From assembly GCA_037176845.1 (NCBI GenBank), contig JAYKXP010000010.1:620001-684000 (forward strand): 64,000 bases of DNA, given 5' to 3'. Position 1 is the first letter of the stretch; each line of letters starts with the position of its first letter. Under the pieces are notes generated by a model. It did not search any database. It saw only the letters and a program-made list of their open reading frames with translations, and had not been told where the DNA came from. Below, one piece after another: positions 11,594-23,023 of this stretch. The translations under genes were made by a program, and so were the position numbers. The stretch comes from Paramarasmius palmivorus (lineage: Eukaryota > Basidiomycota > Agaricomycetes > Agaricales > Marasmiaceae).

Positions 11594-12736
11594 TTACGCC
11601 ATACCACCGTATCCCATACTGGCTCCTTGTTCCGCAAGCTTGCGTTGCCTGAACGCCTTGCGGTATTTGGTCCTCTCGTAGGTAACCAAACCAACAATAA
11701 TCAACGCAATAACTGAGATACCTGCGAACACACCCAAACCAATAGGTAAGACGGAAAGGTTCTTTCCGGGAAGGTTGAATTGTTCAGCTCCTTCGCTACT
11801 TTCTGCAGAAGCTGCAGCGGCAGAGTTGTTGGTTTGATCCGCCGCTGGAGTAGCAGCCCCGTTGGCATCAGTCGATGTCGCTGTCGTACCGTCAGTGCCT
11901 GTGGCATCTGTAGCAGCAGCAGAGGTGGCAGCCCCATCAGTCGCGCTGGCGCTAGCACTGGCAGTCTCGGTGGCAGCGGTCCCCGTCAAGACTTCACTGG
12001 CCGGAATTGTTGATGTACCCTATCAGATGTGTGAGCACAGTGAAATCTAGTGTTTCTTTGACCACTCACGATCACAGAGATGGCCGGTGATCCGGTTGCA
12101 GTAGCAGAGGCGGCACCTGAATCTGTAGCACTTGCGGTAGCAGTAGCATCACTGGCACTGGTGGTTGCACTAGCAGATGCACTCTATGAAAGATGATGAA
12201 CATTATTGAAATGAGTAGAGTACAAATGACAACGCACATCTGTTGACGTAGCTTCCCCTGACGCAGAGCTATCGGAAGCGGTAGTGCTCGCCGTTGCCGT
12301 CGCATCGCTAGCAGTGGTCGTGGAGTCCGTAGCAGTCGCCGAGGAAGTAGCAGTAGAGTCGGTAGAAGTTGACGTTGCCGATTCTGTTGACGAGGCGCCA
12401 CCACCGCCACCAGTCCCATCACCACCATTGTTGGTCGTCCCATCCATACTAAGAGTACACTTCTTCACTTCCTCGAAAGCTGGCTGGCCGTCAACAGTAA
12501 TGGGGGTCAAAGTGATTACACATGTCTCGGTTACCGTGCCAGCAGCGCTGCAATCAGATTGTCAGTCTTGCCAACAAAGAGAATATTTCAAGAACGCACG
12601 TCAAAGTGTTTGTGACCGTCATGACTGTGGTGGGACCGTCCGAATTCTGACGAGTGAGCAATACCGGAGCCGCCATTGCGTTCAAAGAGAGCAGGAGCAC
12701 GAAAAGCAGTTGTTTTGAAAGCATGATTGAAAGCAT
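11594..12736 (-). CDS. Ser/Thr/Ala-rich single-pass membrane protein (Mid2/WSC-type layout)
   Basis: A secretory-pathway surface protein. The signal peptide is at the start (MLSKQLLFVLLLSLNAMAAP, preceded by a possible MLSI). A short ectodomain with one Cys pair (TCVITLTP...KKCTL) follows, then about 170 residues of Ser/Thr/Ala-rich, probably O-mannosylated stalk. After LPGKNLSVLP comes one transmembrane helix (LGVFAGISVIALIIVGLV) and a short basic tail YERTKYRKAFRQRKL. This order matches fungal cell-wall stress sensors of the Mid2/Wsc type, but no WSC domain is visible, so sensing is only inferred. Introns fall at about 12550-12600, 12183-12240 and 12020-12070. The stop at 11594 is followed by a GTAAGT, so a short extra 3' exon cannot be excluded. 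Confidence 0.75.
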
Positions 12737-13038
12737 TAACGAGAAAACTTGAAGAAGAGGGCTGGCGAATCAAGACGTAGAGCCCGGTTCCTGCGGAGCG
12801 TCGACGTTGAAGGGAACGGCGAGCGTTCTTGAAAAAATGAAGGAAAAGACTGGAAGGGCCCTCGGGGCTAGCAAAGAAAGAGGAGAAGAGAGTAGTGACC
12901 TTAAGGACAAGGCTGGCTGTGCTTAGCAACAATATCTCTCGGTTGCCATTGCCGCATTGACGGGTTCAGACTCCGCTTGTTCTATTGTTCACATAGCTTT
13001 ATTTCTACTATTTCTCCGGCATCCCGCACAAATTGAAA
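12737..13038. other. Intergenic: upstream of the Ser/Thr-rich protein gene, downstream of the P5B ATPase
   Basis: 302 bp. It holds the 5' flank of the surface protein gene and the 3' flank of the ATPase gene, both on the minus strand. A CT-rich tract on the minus strand near the start may be the leader. No clear core promoter motif was found. Confidence 0.4.
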
Positions 13039-16000
13039 TCACCTCATACCTCCCTCGACTGCCTTGTACATTTTGCCTCCAGACTCTCTGGTGCGTCTAC
13101 ACTCTTGTACCCATCCCATCACTTGTCCTATCACAGCCGCTACCGCCTGAGTCCCGTACTGTTCGTACAAGAGGCACAGTGCGATGTTCGCACATACTGC
13201 GATCAGTAGCGTCAACCTGCCTTCGATTGGTAAATGGACCAGCCCTAGGATCTCTGCGACCGTCGGCGGGGGTGCCAACAGCACCAAAATGTTAAACCCG
13301 GACAAGAGCACCAACGACAGCATTAACAGAGCTAGCGACAGCTTGTCAGCCAGTAACTTTCCTCGAAACCACTGTACGATACTTACCATTCGTGTACATC
13401 GGCTTACGATAGGGAGGCCCGATGGAAAAGATGGCAGCAACCAGGATATACTGGAAGCAGGAAACCAAGAACAGGACAGAATTCTCATAATTTCTAGACT
13501 CCAGCTGGTTGCCACCTTCATCAGGGCCTGGACTCGGTGGAGGCTCATACCTGTTGATGGCAATCTTAGGTGCATCACGACCGACTAGACACGTTTCCAC
13601 GCACCATTCTTGATCTCTCACCCAGAGGTATGCCCAACCTTGTACCACACTTGTCAGGATGATCTGCCCGATGATACTTGCCAGCACTTTCTTTGACACC
13701 AGGCTCGCTGTAGGCCTCTTCGTATGGATACGCGGGAACGGCAACGTCCGGCCCACTGGATATCAATAAAAAATCAGATGGTTTCAGATAGACTGTTTTG
13801 ATGCACGAACTGGTCACCGCTATAGGAATGATGATGAACAAATCAATGTACAGGAACTAAGTACATCAAAATCAGTGAGCATTCCTGTGTTCACACGTAG
13901 CACTGACGGACGTACCTGGAAATCTCCCAGTGAAGAGGCGAACGAATATAGCAATGTTACCGAAGTGAACTGTATAAGGGAGTACAGGGCCCTGTGGTGG
14001 CGTTTATCTTTAGAACACGGTTAAAAAGAAGAGAATATTCATACATGTATTTGAAACAGCTAAAGCTGGTCACTAAAGCGGCGCGCCCTTCTTTGATGAG
14101 CTCAATGACACAACCAATATCCGGCGTGCTGGATGTGAAAGGTGCTGCCACGCTGGCTTCAGCCTCTGAAAGCGATACACCTACGTCGGCTGCCTTAAGC
14201 GCTGCACTGTAGAAGTATTAGGATGCTATGACGGGCAAAAAGTGTTTCATATGATTTACCAATCATTTGCACCATCACCAGCCATGAGAACGGTATATCC
14301 GAGGGACTGCAACCGCTCCACGATTTCGTTCTTCTCATCCGGTGACATACGAGCAAAGACCTGCGCTTTGACTAGGAGCTTGGGAGGTATTGAGCTTGAT
14401 ATCCGAAGATGTCAATAGAGGACACTCACCCTATGCATAGTCTCAAGGGGCGCATAGTTGACCATCCAACGGAAAACGTCCCCCGTAATGACCAGCGCGT
14501 AGTCATGATAACCTAGCTCGTCTTCGTCGACAGTGTAATGCGGAGGGGGAGGCAAGGGCTTAAGGCTGTAAGAATCAAGTTTCCATGAGGGTTCATCCAT
14601 TGATAGCCACTCTAGTTGTGACTCGGGTGTTGTTGGATCACCTAAATCAACGTAAGCTGCTGGTTGGCACTCTACACAACACTAGATAGTTACCACGAAC
14701 AAAGATAGGCGAAAATATGTGCGCAGCCTGATTGACAAGACCACACTCTCTAGCCACACTGACCGCCGTTAGTGGATTGTCACCGGTAATCATTCTGCAT
14801 GCGAGGTGAGCAGACCGTAACGCGTGGATTGCAGGTGCTGTTCCGGGCTTGATCTTGTTCTCGAATATGACAAGGCCAAGGAAGCGAAGCTTGCTCTCTG
14901 CTTGTTCACTGGGTTGCTTGTCAGCGCATAGCATCAAATTGAACAAGTTCCTTACCGTTTCATACGCTGAGCCTTGAGCCAGGTGAGCCCTTCAATGCTC
15001 TTTCCGGCCATTGCTATAACTCGGTATCCGCGTTTGGTGTAATACGATAACAAGTCGTCGTAATCCTGGGGGACTATAACCATGCGTTAATGACAAATTT
15101 TCTTCATAGGTTGCAGTGACATACACGAATCCTTATCGCATATTTCAGCCATTACTTCGGGAGCCCCTTTAACATAGATCTCCATACTGGTACTCCTTAG
15201 TCTCTTGACGATAACGCTCATCCGTCTGAGGGCCGATACAAATTCGAATGTTCGGATCACGCCAAGCTCAAGAAAATGTGCGTGCTAACACCGTATTAGT
15301 CTACTGCATCCTGATAGGGACTAGACACTCACCTTTGCACCACCCTTCAACGCGTCCTCTAGCCTGAACTGTGCACTGCCGGGCGGTCGGACAACAGTCT
15401 GAACCAATGATGTCTGTTCCCTGATAGCACCAGACTTGTCCTTGATCACACCAGTCCCAGTCGTATGGCCTTCCTCGAGGGTCCACTTGGTGAATTCAAA
15501 CATCTTCACATCCAAGGGATCGCCAACCGTTTCTCCATCAACTCTCTTCAAGGAATGGCAAGTGGCCAAGGCATGCAAGAACGATGCCTTATCCTTTCCT
15601 AGGGGTAGATCTCTGACGTCCTCAAGGAGCTCACCAAAGCGGTGAACATTTCTATCCAATGCACGAGCGCCAAGTATATCAAGACCATCTTCCGTCAAAG
15701 TACCCGTTTTGTCAAAACAGCATATGTTGACTTTGCCAGCAATGTTTACGCGACTGGGGGATATGCAGAAGATGCCTAGTTTCCTCAGCCTGCTGATGGC
15801 AAAGCTGGTACCGATTGATAGAGTTGCCGGCAATGCTGGCGGAACGACGACCGTTATCAAGTCTAGAGCGCGCACAAGAATGGTGTGCCAAGGTAGCTGT
15901 GCAGCACTCGTTAGTGGGGAATGTGTATAAGACTCCTTAAACGCCACGTACGCCGATCCTGACAAAATTCACAGCGCTCACACTGAAGCCAAGCATGGCT

Positions 16001-18400
16001 ATGCCAGTCAACACGCCAATGAACCTTATGGAGTCACGATAAAACTTGAATCCAACGGGTTTCGGGAACAGCATAGAACGGACAAGAGCGCCCTTTGTTG
16101 TATTGAAACCTAGAAAAAAAGAACATTAGGTTTGACTTAGGTTTGAAGTCACAGCCAAGCTACCTGTACGTGCAACCAATGCCAAGGCTGGCCTTCCAAC
16201 ATTAGAGTCCACAGACATTGCTCCGCGAATTCTGATGACCTTGGTACCGCCATACATAAACGTTTTTGGGTTCTCTGATTTGCCGTCTTTCCAACTGAGA
16301 AGATCTTCGTCCTTTACGGGAATCTTGCTGACCGGTATGCTTTCGCCAGTGAGCATACTCTCGTTGACAATAGCATCTCCAGACAGGAGAAAAAGGTCCG
16401 AAGGAACGATAGTTAGCTGTGAAGTCGATAGATTTACAATATCTCCAGGCACTAGTTCTGTCGAGACTCTTTCTTTCCCTGTTGAATAACGAGAAAGCAT
16501 TTGATGCAGTTTGCAGGAGCGAACGGGGTAAGAACATACAATCACCGTCGGCTAGAACATCCACTTTGCACGAAAAGCGAGACATATCACGCATTCGTGC
16601 GACAGTCTAGGTTGACGAGTTTCAGTCAACTGCCACAACGCTCGAAGAATTGAAAGCGGTACCTTTTTTGTATCTAGTAAAGTTGCCGTGATACTCGCCA
16701 TGGATATTAGAGCAATACAGAAAGCATAGTAGTAGTAATCGTCGAGAGACCACAGGATGATACTGGCGATTTGGAAGACATAGAATGGATGAATGACCTG
16801 GAACCAGATTCGCATTAATATCTTCGGAGACTTTCTCGCCGCTTACCTCCTCGATTAACAGTGACAGAGTAGATTTGCCTTCTATGTCAATCTCGTTTTT
16901 GCCAAACAGTTGCAGTCGCTGTTGTCTAACATCTGTCTCCAGACCAGAATTGACTGCGGACGGTGCAGTCCATGATTGATCTCTCCATTCCCTGAAAAGA
17001 AGAACATAAGCAAAATTTTCATCCATGTTGAGTAATTGACCAACTTGAGTACAGTAAATAATCCTGTCCGAGGGTCCAAAACGAAACGCGAGTAACGGTA
17101 GTCGACGATCAACAGTTTACGAAGGACTTTGTGCTCATCATCATAGGTATCATCAGAGCAGTTGGTCGATGGTGTGGCCACACCATTTCCTGGAGTAGGT
17201 GGAAAGACAGTGTTGATGTGATAACGATAATCCAGTGTCTTGATAGGAAACAAGGCAACGTCCATATGTTGGGTCTACCCTGAAGGCGTGAGCATAACAC
17301 GACGTCAAGACATTGAAGCAACCCACCTCCACAACAACAAAGCCAGAGCGAATTTTCTTAAACGATGTTTCGCGGGCCACCCAACGTAACCAGAGGCGCG
17401 GGAACCAGTGACCTAAAAGCCCCAGTATCCCCAGCGATAGTACACAGCATATTCTCCATGCGTAGTGACGCCATGGAACAGCCTGGTAGCCCACCATTCT
17501 GATATTAGTGTCCTCGTCCTCCATGTAGAGTGTCTGACGGCTCGGCGGACCAGGCGGTGGTGGATCTAGTTCTGCAAATGGTATCTCCATGTCAATTCTG
17601 GATTCTCCACCGAATATCGGGTCCGTGTTAAGAAGAGGAAGGTTCTGAGCGAGTGACGGTGAAGGAGGTTCCGAATCGTATTCCATGCTTGCAGTAACCG
17701 ATACATTGTCTCGACGAGAAAGTAAGGAAGCATCCTCTTCCTCGGAGTCCTCTTCCCCTGAGGAATAACCCCACCGTTCCTGTTCTGTATCGGTTTCCAC
17801 GGCATAGTCAGAGCCAGCATCAGAACGTGAGCTGCGCCTAGAATGCCTGCTGATAGACCCTGATGACCTCCGACGCGACATGGATGGTCGACGACCGTCT
17901 GCAGTCGATTTTCCGAATAGACTGACCAAGTTCCCGATGACGCTCGAACGCAGTGGTGAAGGAGACTTTCGCCGTCTGCTTCGACTTGAGCGAACTTCGC
18001 CATCTTCTTCAGCATCGTCCTCGCCACCGCTACTCTGGCGCGAAACCTGACTGTCCACACTCATTCTCCGCTCAACACTTCGTCTTCCTGAGTCCATACT
18101 TCTCCTTCTCCAACCCTCACTACTTCTCCTCCCAGGCTCAACATTCGACATTCGAGAGACACTGGATGGGTTCGCATAATGACCAGGACCACTGAAGATA
18201 CTTCCTTCGGCGGTATCATCATATGCACTGTACTGCGAATCGCGTCGGGAACGTCGGTTGTAGGCTGCAGCGGCTTCAATGTCGATGGGAGAAGCACCTT
18301 CCGTGTAGTCGTTCATAGGCTGTGATGTCGAGCTCGACGACCCGGCTACGGGCGTCATCGCATGAGACTCGGTAGAAAGAGTTTGCGAATTTGTTTTCAT
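13039..18400 (-). CDS. P5B-type cation-transporting ATPase (Ypk9/ATP13A2 family)
   Basis: P-type ATPase of the P5B group, which in yeast and animals sits in the vacuole/lysosome membrane and exports polyamines and affects metal tolerance. The membrane motif PPALPATLS in M4 is diagnostic of P5B (P5A has PPELP). Also visible are the actuator TGES in [10 protein letters not shown], the phosphorylation motif [15 protein letters not shown], the nucleotide-site [11 protein letters not shown] and the hinge MAGDGAND. The first exon encodes about 300 residues rich in Ser, Arg and acidic residues before the first hydrophobic segment ([21 protein letters not shown]), a long cytosolic tail. The C-terminus ends YKAVEGGMR. 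More than ten introns interrupt the gene. All catalytic motifs are present. Substrate is inferred from family. Confidence 0.9.
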
Positions 18401-18547
18401 CCAGTTCGGATGCAGGTCCTACTTGCTTACACAAGATTTCCTTTTCTAGCAAGGTGAGACGGCATCCGTGTGGGACCGCGTTTCCAGGTTTGAATCTAGT
18501 CCTAGGTATAAAGCTCTTCTACTGATACAGCAAGTCCCTATCAGTCC

Positions 18548-21284
18548 CTATCCAGTATTCTGCTCTCCTGCACTATCCCGCATACTCAAATCTTGCTGCT
18601 TTCGCTGTTCACTATTCCATTCATCGTCAATCTTCCGCAACAGATGCAAGAACCGCTTAATAGGTTTCGCACCATACTCTGGTTCTGACCTGTCCTGCAT
18701 CATCTCCTTGATACGAGGATCTTGTTTTCGAGTACCTTCAGGACCATAAAACGCGAGCAATTTCAACGTTTCTGTACATTCGTCACCAAACTTCGGGTAG
18801 TTTCGGGTATCCGCATGCAGAGCATCCAAAATGTGCGACTTGTGTTTCTCTATCAGCGTTGACGAAGAAAATGACACGGTAAACTCACCATCTGAATCCT
18901 ATGATTCCGCTGAGTACGAAAAGGCACTCTTCTACCTACGTACTTGTCTGCCATTTTCTGTACAAATTGGTATTGTGCAAGCATAGATGGAACATGCTGT
19001 GGTTGAGACTTGCACGAGAAAAACTCTTCCCATTCTTTTTCATGCGTCTGTAACAAAGGATCGATCCTATCTGCAATGAGGCGATTGAGCTTCTCTGGCT
19101 CTTCATCGGTATCAGGCGACTCGTATTCCCATTGTTGAAGATGGGCATCGAGTGGAGTGGCGAATAACTCTTCGTCTTCCTCCTCAGAGTCAATCGATTT
19201 GGCTTTCTTTGGACTCCTGGGATCTTGTTTTGAGTTTGACAGCTGAGGAGACGGCGAATAAGTAGGTGATTTAGAGGCCCGTCTTTTTCTGCTCGAGCTG
19301 GAATCTGTGCGCTCGTTGTAGCGAGAGCTAGACGCTGGATACCGCAGTTCGAGTTCTGGGGTGGACGGATATTCTTGAGGAAGGCGCGGAGGCTCTGGAA
19401 AGACACCAGGTCTAGCGGGCTGTAAACGGGTTTTCACATACAAAACTATAGAGGAAAGGAGATTCAGCTTACCTTCTCAACATAGATGTCAATCGTCCTA
19501 TCTGCCTTTACAGATAGGTTTGCGGTTGACACCTCCCAAGAGTTATCTTGTTTCACTCGTAGAAAGAATTGTCGATACCTCCCGCGCATCGTAAATACTT
19601 TGGCTTGACCTAAAGAAATGTAAGCATCGTACGTGCTGAGATCCAAGTGAACGAATCACCATCGATCCGCGACGGGCTATTCTGCAATTCTTCGGCCTAT
19701 CACGTAGCGTCAACCGCTGCGTTCCGTGAGAAGTTTCAACCAGAGACTCACAACATCATTGGCATTAGCCCAGAATCCGTCTTCAGGAAAGTGAGGGTCA
19801 ACTGGTCGAAGAGGTACCTGAACTTCTGCAAGTTGGGGGTCTTCTTCCCCACTCCGAAAATCAATGATCAAGAGTGTAAGCATCCGCCTCGGTACAGCTT
19901 TCTTTTCCTTCTCCTTCTCCTTGTCCTTTTCTGGCACAATTTTGCCTGAGGATGGTCAGAGAACGGATTAATGAGGCAAATACATGGGGATTTACCAGAT
20001 TTTTCAGCAAGTTTGCGGCGATTCTTGGGGTTTACTGGTTGTAAGGCTGGTGGCAGCGACGAATTTGGTGGCGGATCATTGTAATCTCTGCGGTAATACG
20101 GTTTCATAGCAGGCGTGTTGTTTTGTGTTGGAACAAACTCGTGTCGTTGCATAGATGGATCAGGGAGCACATTGGTTTGAGGTGGAACGGGCTGAACGGG
20201 CATATCGGACTGTACGGCGCCAGTAATTGAACCGCTCTTCTTTGAAGCACCAGCCTTTGGCTTTGGAGCTGGCAGACTACCTGCAGGAGCTGGAAGCACT
20301 ACATTTGGTAAAGGGAAATTCATGTTCGGTTGGCTTGAAGGCGCGGGCAACGTCGCACTGGCCGGGGGAGTCGTTGAAAACCTAAATGTGCCGTCAGAGC
20401 TTATGGTAGCCAAAGTAGGCGCTGGAGATGGCTGAGATGCACGTATAGGGAATGTGGGTGTGTTCTGGTAATACGGAGCAGATGTCATGAATGCGGAAGT
20501 TGTCTGCATAGGAAATGCAGGAGAGGGATTGACCATCGGTGGATTAACGACCTCTGGTGCTGCTGGAGTCATATCGGTTAATCTGAACCGCCCAGAGTGC
20601 TCTGGGTATGTTCCTTTTGGTCTTCTTTTCCCTGTCTTCCTGGCTGGTTTCGGTGGAGGTGGCACACTTTGTCCTGGCAAAAAAGTTTGCTTGGAAGTAG
20701 TTGACGAAGGTGCGGGTACGGACGCCTGGTAAGTATTGATAGCAGTGGTACCCGATGAACCAAAACCTAAAGACGAGCTCCCTCCGGGTGCAGAGAAAGC
20801 CACAGCTTGTCTGATCAATGGCCGATCTTCTGGCGGTGGTGTGTCATCGTTCGGAGCTTCGGGTACGACTAGGTCTTCATCGTCAGATGTTGGCGAAAAC
20901 GAACGCTTTTGACGCTTTTTATCCAGATCTGATGAGCTTTCGCGCCAGTATGGTACTGCGAGACCCACTTACTCTCGCTGGCGAAGACTCTCTGCTACTT
21001 CTGCAAACATGGTCGCATTAAGGAAATGAAAACAAAGGAAGTGAAAACAAGTGCTTACGATGAGTCCTGAGCTTTCCTCCCAAAGCCAATAGCTCCTTCG
21101 CCCTCTGAATCGCTCGAGTTGACCATGAGAACCGTCGATGATGATGTGGACAAGGAACGTGCCTTTTATGAACTGTGGGGGCAGGTGAGAACGTCATGCT
21201 TCCAGCTGTAAAAGGGAACAAGGTAGCGGCTCGTGGTTCAGGTTGACTCCCGCCTACCATATATGGCAAGTTTCCTGTTGACAT
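18548..21284 (-). CDS. Unrecognised basidiomycete protein with low-complexity Pro/Ser region
   Basis: I do not recognise a family. The first exon starts at 21284 (MSTGNLPYMVGGSQPEPRAA). The next long exon (about 19960-20960) encodes a basic segment SSDLDKKRQKRSFSPTSDDEDL, then about 250 residues rich in Pro, Ser and Thr with KPARKTGKRRPKGTYPEHSGRF. A Lys/Glu run follows, then a probably folded part: PRRMLTLLIIDFRSGEEDPQLAEV, KVFTMRGRYRQFFLRV and KADRTIDIYVEK. The C-terminal half has RKRRASKSP, SPKKAKS and an acidic DSEEEDEELF patch, then a helical end to about 18548. The basic clusters look like nuclear localisation signals. Introns are near 21000-21050, 19950-19990, 19650-19700, 19444-19475 and 18850-18890. 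It lies 147 bp from the ATPase start. Confidence 0.7.
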
Positions 21285-21651
21285 TGCCTAATTAAATAAT
21301 TGTGCTATTAATTTCCTAATTAGTCAATTCGTTTGTTGGAACTTGGCACACTTCGCATCCATATCAGCTGTCCGCCCCTAACTATAACAAGTCGCTTGGA
21401 AGCCCAACTGTAATCCCCAACTGGGTATATATGGACACGGCAACCGTTACTGTTTATAGCAAATGAAATTTGAGGCGCTGTCCTAAAACCTTAGTGATAC
21501 TCGAAACAGCAACCACCAGCTCGGACATATTATTCATCCCATAAAATTAATTTAAGGAAAGAAACCACCGATATTTATATATACAGCACGCACGTATAGC
21601 TACACAGATAACATTGAGTTCCTTTAATGATTCCCAACACGGCTACATCCC
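21285..21651. other. A+T-rich intergenic region
   Basis: 367 bp between the 5' end of the unknown protein gene (21284) and the 3' end of the amidohydrolase-like gene (21652). It is markedly A+T-rich, with CCTAATTA near 21288 and again at 21313, and a TATTTATATATA run near 21573. It should contain the upstream gene's promoter on the minus strand. No coding sequence was seen. Confidence 0.45.
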
Positions 21652-22832
21652 TCAACCATAGACCTTCAGAGCAGTCAACGAAAAGACGGCGTCTACTGCC
21701 TCTTGTTCAACACCCAATTCCGCCAAAGACTCTCTTGCGATCTCATACCAAGCCCCAGCGGTCAAACTCGACCTTGTGGATGCAGATGAGGCTGAGCCAA
21801 AGATGATGCGTTGGTAACCAAAAGCCTCCATGACAGGACCCACTGCAAAATTGATGTCAGAGTGATATCAAAACTCGACTGTGTCCGACTTACGATACAT
21901 CTTGATCCTGCGTTTCCACTCCTTGTTTTGCTTGGCTTCAGCGCTCTCAAGGCTGGGGCTTGCATCCGAAGGTGTTGCAGGCGCAGCTGTATTCCACGAA
22001 GGCGGCAAATACTTGATGTACACCTCAGGGATCAAGGAAAGGGCTGCAATTTGTGCCTGGAAGGTCCTGTACGTGGGATGGTTCATCAATTTCACAAGCG
22101 GGAGCTCTAGTTGATCTGGTGGCGGGAGTAGATTGGCTACAAAAAACCATCAGCATGATTGATAAGTGAAACAAAAGGACTGGATTTCATACAAAGAATG
22201 ATGGGAGGGACGCTGGGAATATCGGCTCTTGCTTTCGCGAGGAGATCTTCCAACCCTTCAAACACGTCGTCGGATAGTGGTGCATGGATGTCGATATCAA
22301 CGGGTCTACCCTGTCCCAGGGCCCATTTCAAACTGTTGACGGCTTGTGGGGTCGCTTTTGTGAATGTGGTAACCAGAGACACTCGAACTGGTGAGTTGGA
22401 GAGCACTGAAGCTGCCGCATGTTCGGTATCGTCCAAGGAGAAAGGAAGGACCAGAGATGTGAGCGATTTATCGGCACTCAACCTGAAAACAGCGAGAAGA
22501 AAGGTGAGCACAGGACCAAGACGTCCAGAACTTAAACCTTACTTGGAAACAAGTTCTGCATCCACCTTGGGTAAGGAAACGACAATCCCGCCAATCAGGT
22601 TCCCCAAGACTGGCCCAGCTTCTGCTTTCCATCGTGTGAGATCAATATCGCGGACATTTGCGTCGACGACTTTTTCTGGGTGAACGGTCGACGGTGATGG
22701 TGCCAGTGGGAATTTTTCACTGGTGCCTGTATTTGGGGGCGAAAAGGCAGATAAGGGCAGTTTCGGAAGGGTTTTGGGACCTTTTTTGCGATTTCCTGGG
22801 GACTGGGGGGTAGGGGGAAGACCTGAGCTCAT
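21652..22832 (-). CDS. Amidohydrolase-like TIM-barrel protein (putative)
   Basis: A hypothetical protein of about 310 residues with four or more exons. From 22832 it begins MSSGLPPTPQSPGNRKK, a short basic leader, and an upstream in-frame ATG at 22877 is possible. The body alternates short beta-like and helical stretches: AGPVLGNLIGGIVVSLPK, KSLTSLVLPFSLDD, VRVSLVTTFTKATP, RPVDIDIHAPLSDDVFEGL, PPIILCMKSSPF, HPTYRTFQAQIAALSLIPEVYIKYLPP. The end GPVMEAFGYQRIIFGSASS resembles the last strand of amidohydrolase-2 barrels, where FGSD normally carries a metal-site Asp; here the Asp is Ala. No HxH motif is visible in the first strand, so enzymatic activity is doubtful. It is divergent from the Zn2Cys6 gene. 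Confidence 0.6.
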
Positions 22833-22945
22833 GATGGTAGAAGAACAAGGTGGGGGACTAGATACAGTATGGTACAAACGAGATAATACTCTTATAGCTT
22901 CGATCCATCATGATCACCATCATCGCAGTGTGGCATCTGCATTGC

Positions 22946-22988
22946 CCCAATGGCAATTGCGACCGTGTACCGAGCGCTTATATATACG
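22946..22988 (+). promoter_or_regulatory. CCAAT and TATA elements of the Zn2Cys6 gene
   Basis: CCAAT occurs near 22948 and a TATATATA element at about 22979-22986, some 40 bp before the ATG at 23024. The spacing suits a core promoter in the 191-bp gap shared with the divergent amidohydrolase-like gene. Confidence 0.45.
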
Positions 22989-23023
22989 CTTATGTAGCGG
23001 CGTGAAGCAGTGTTAGGGTCGCA

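Noticed and set aside
11701..12443. Long open frames antisense to or in other frames of the Ser/Thr-rich protein
   Set aside because: They are shadows caused by the GCA/ACT/AGC-rich repeats of the real reading frame.
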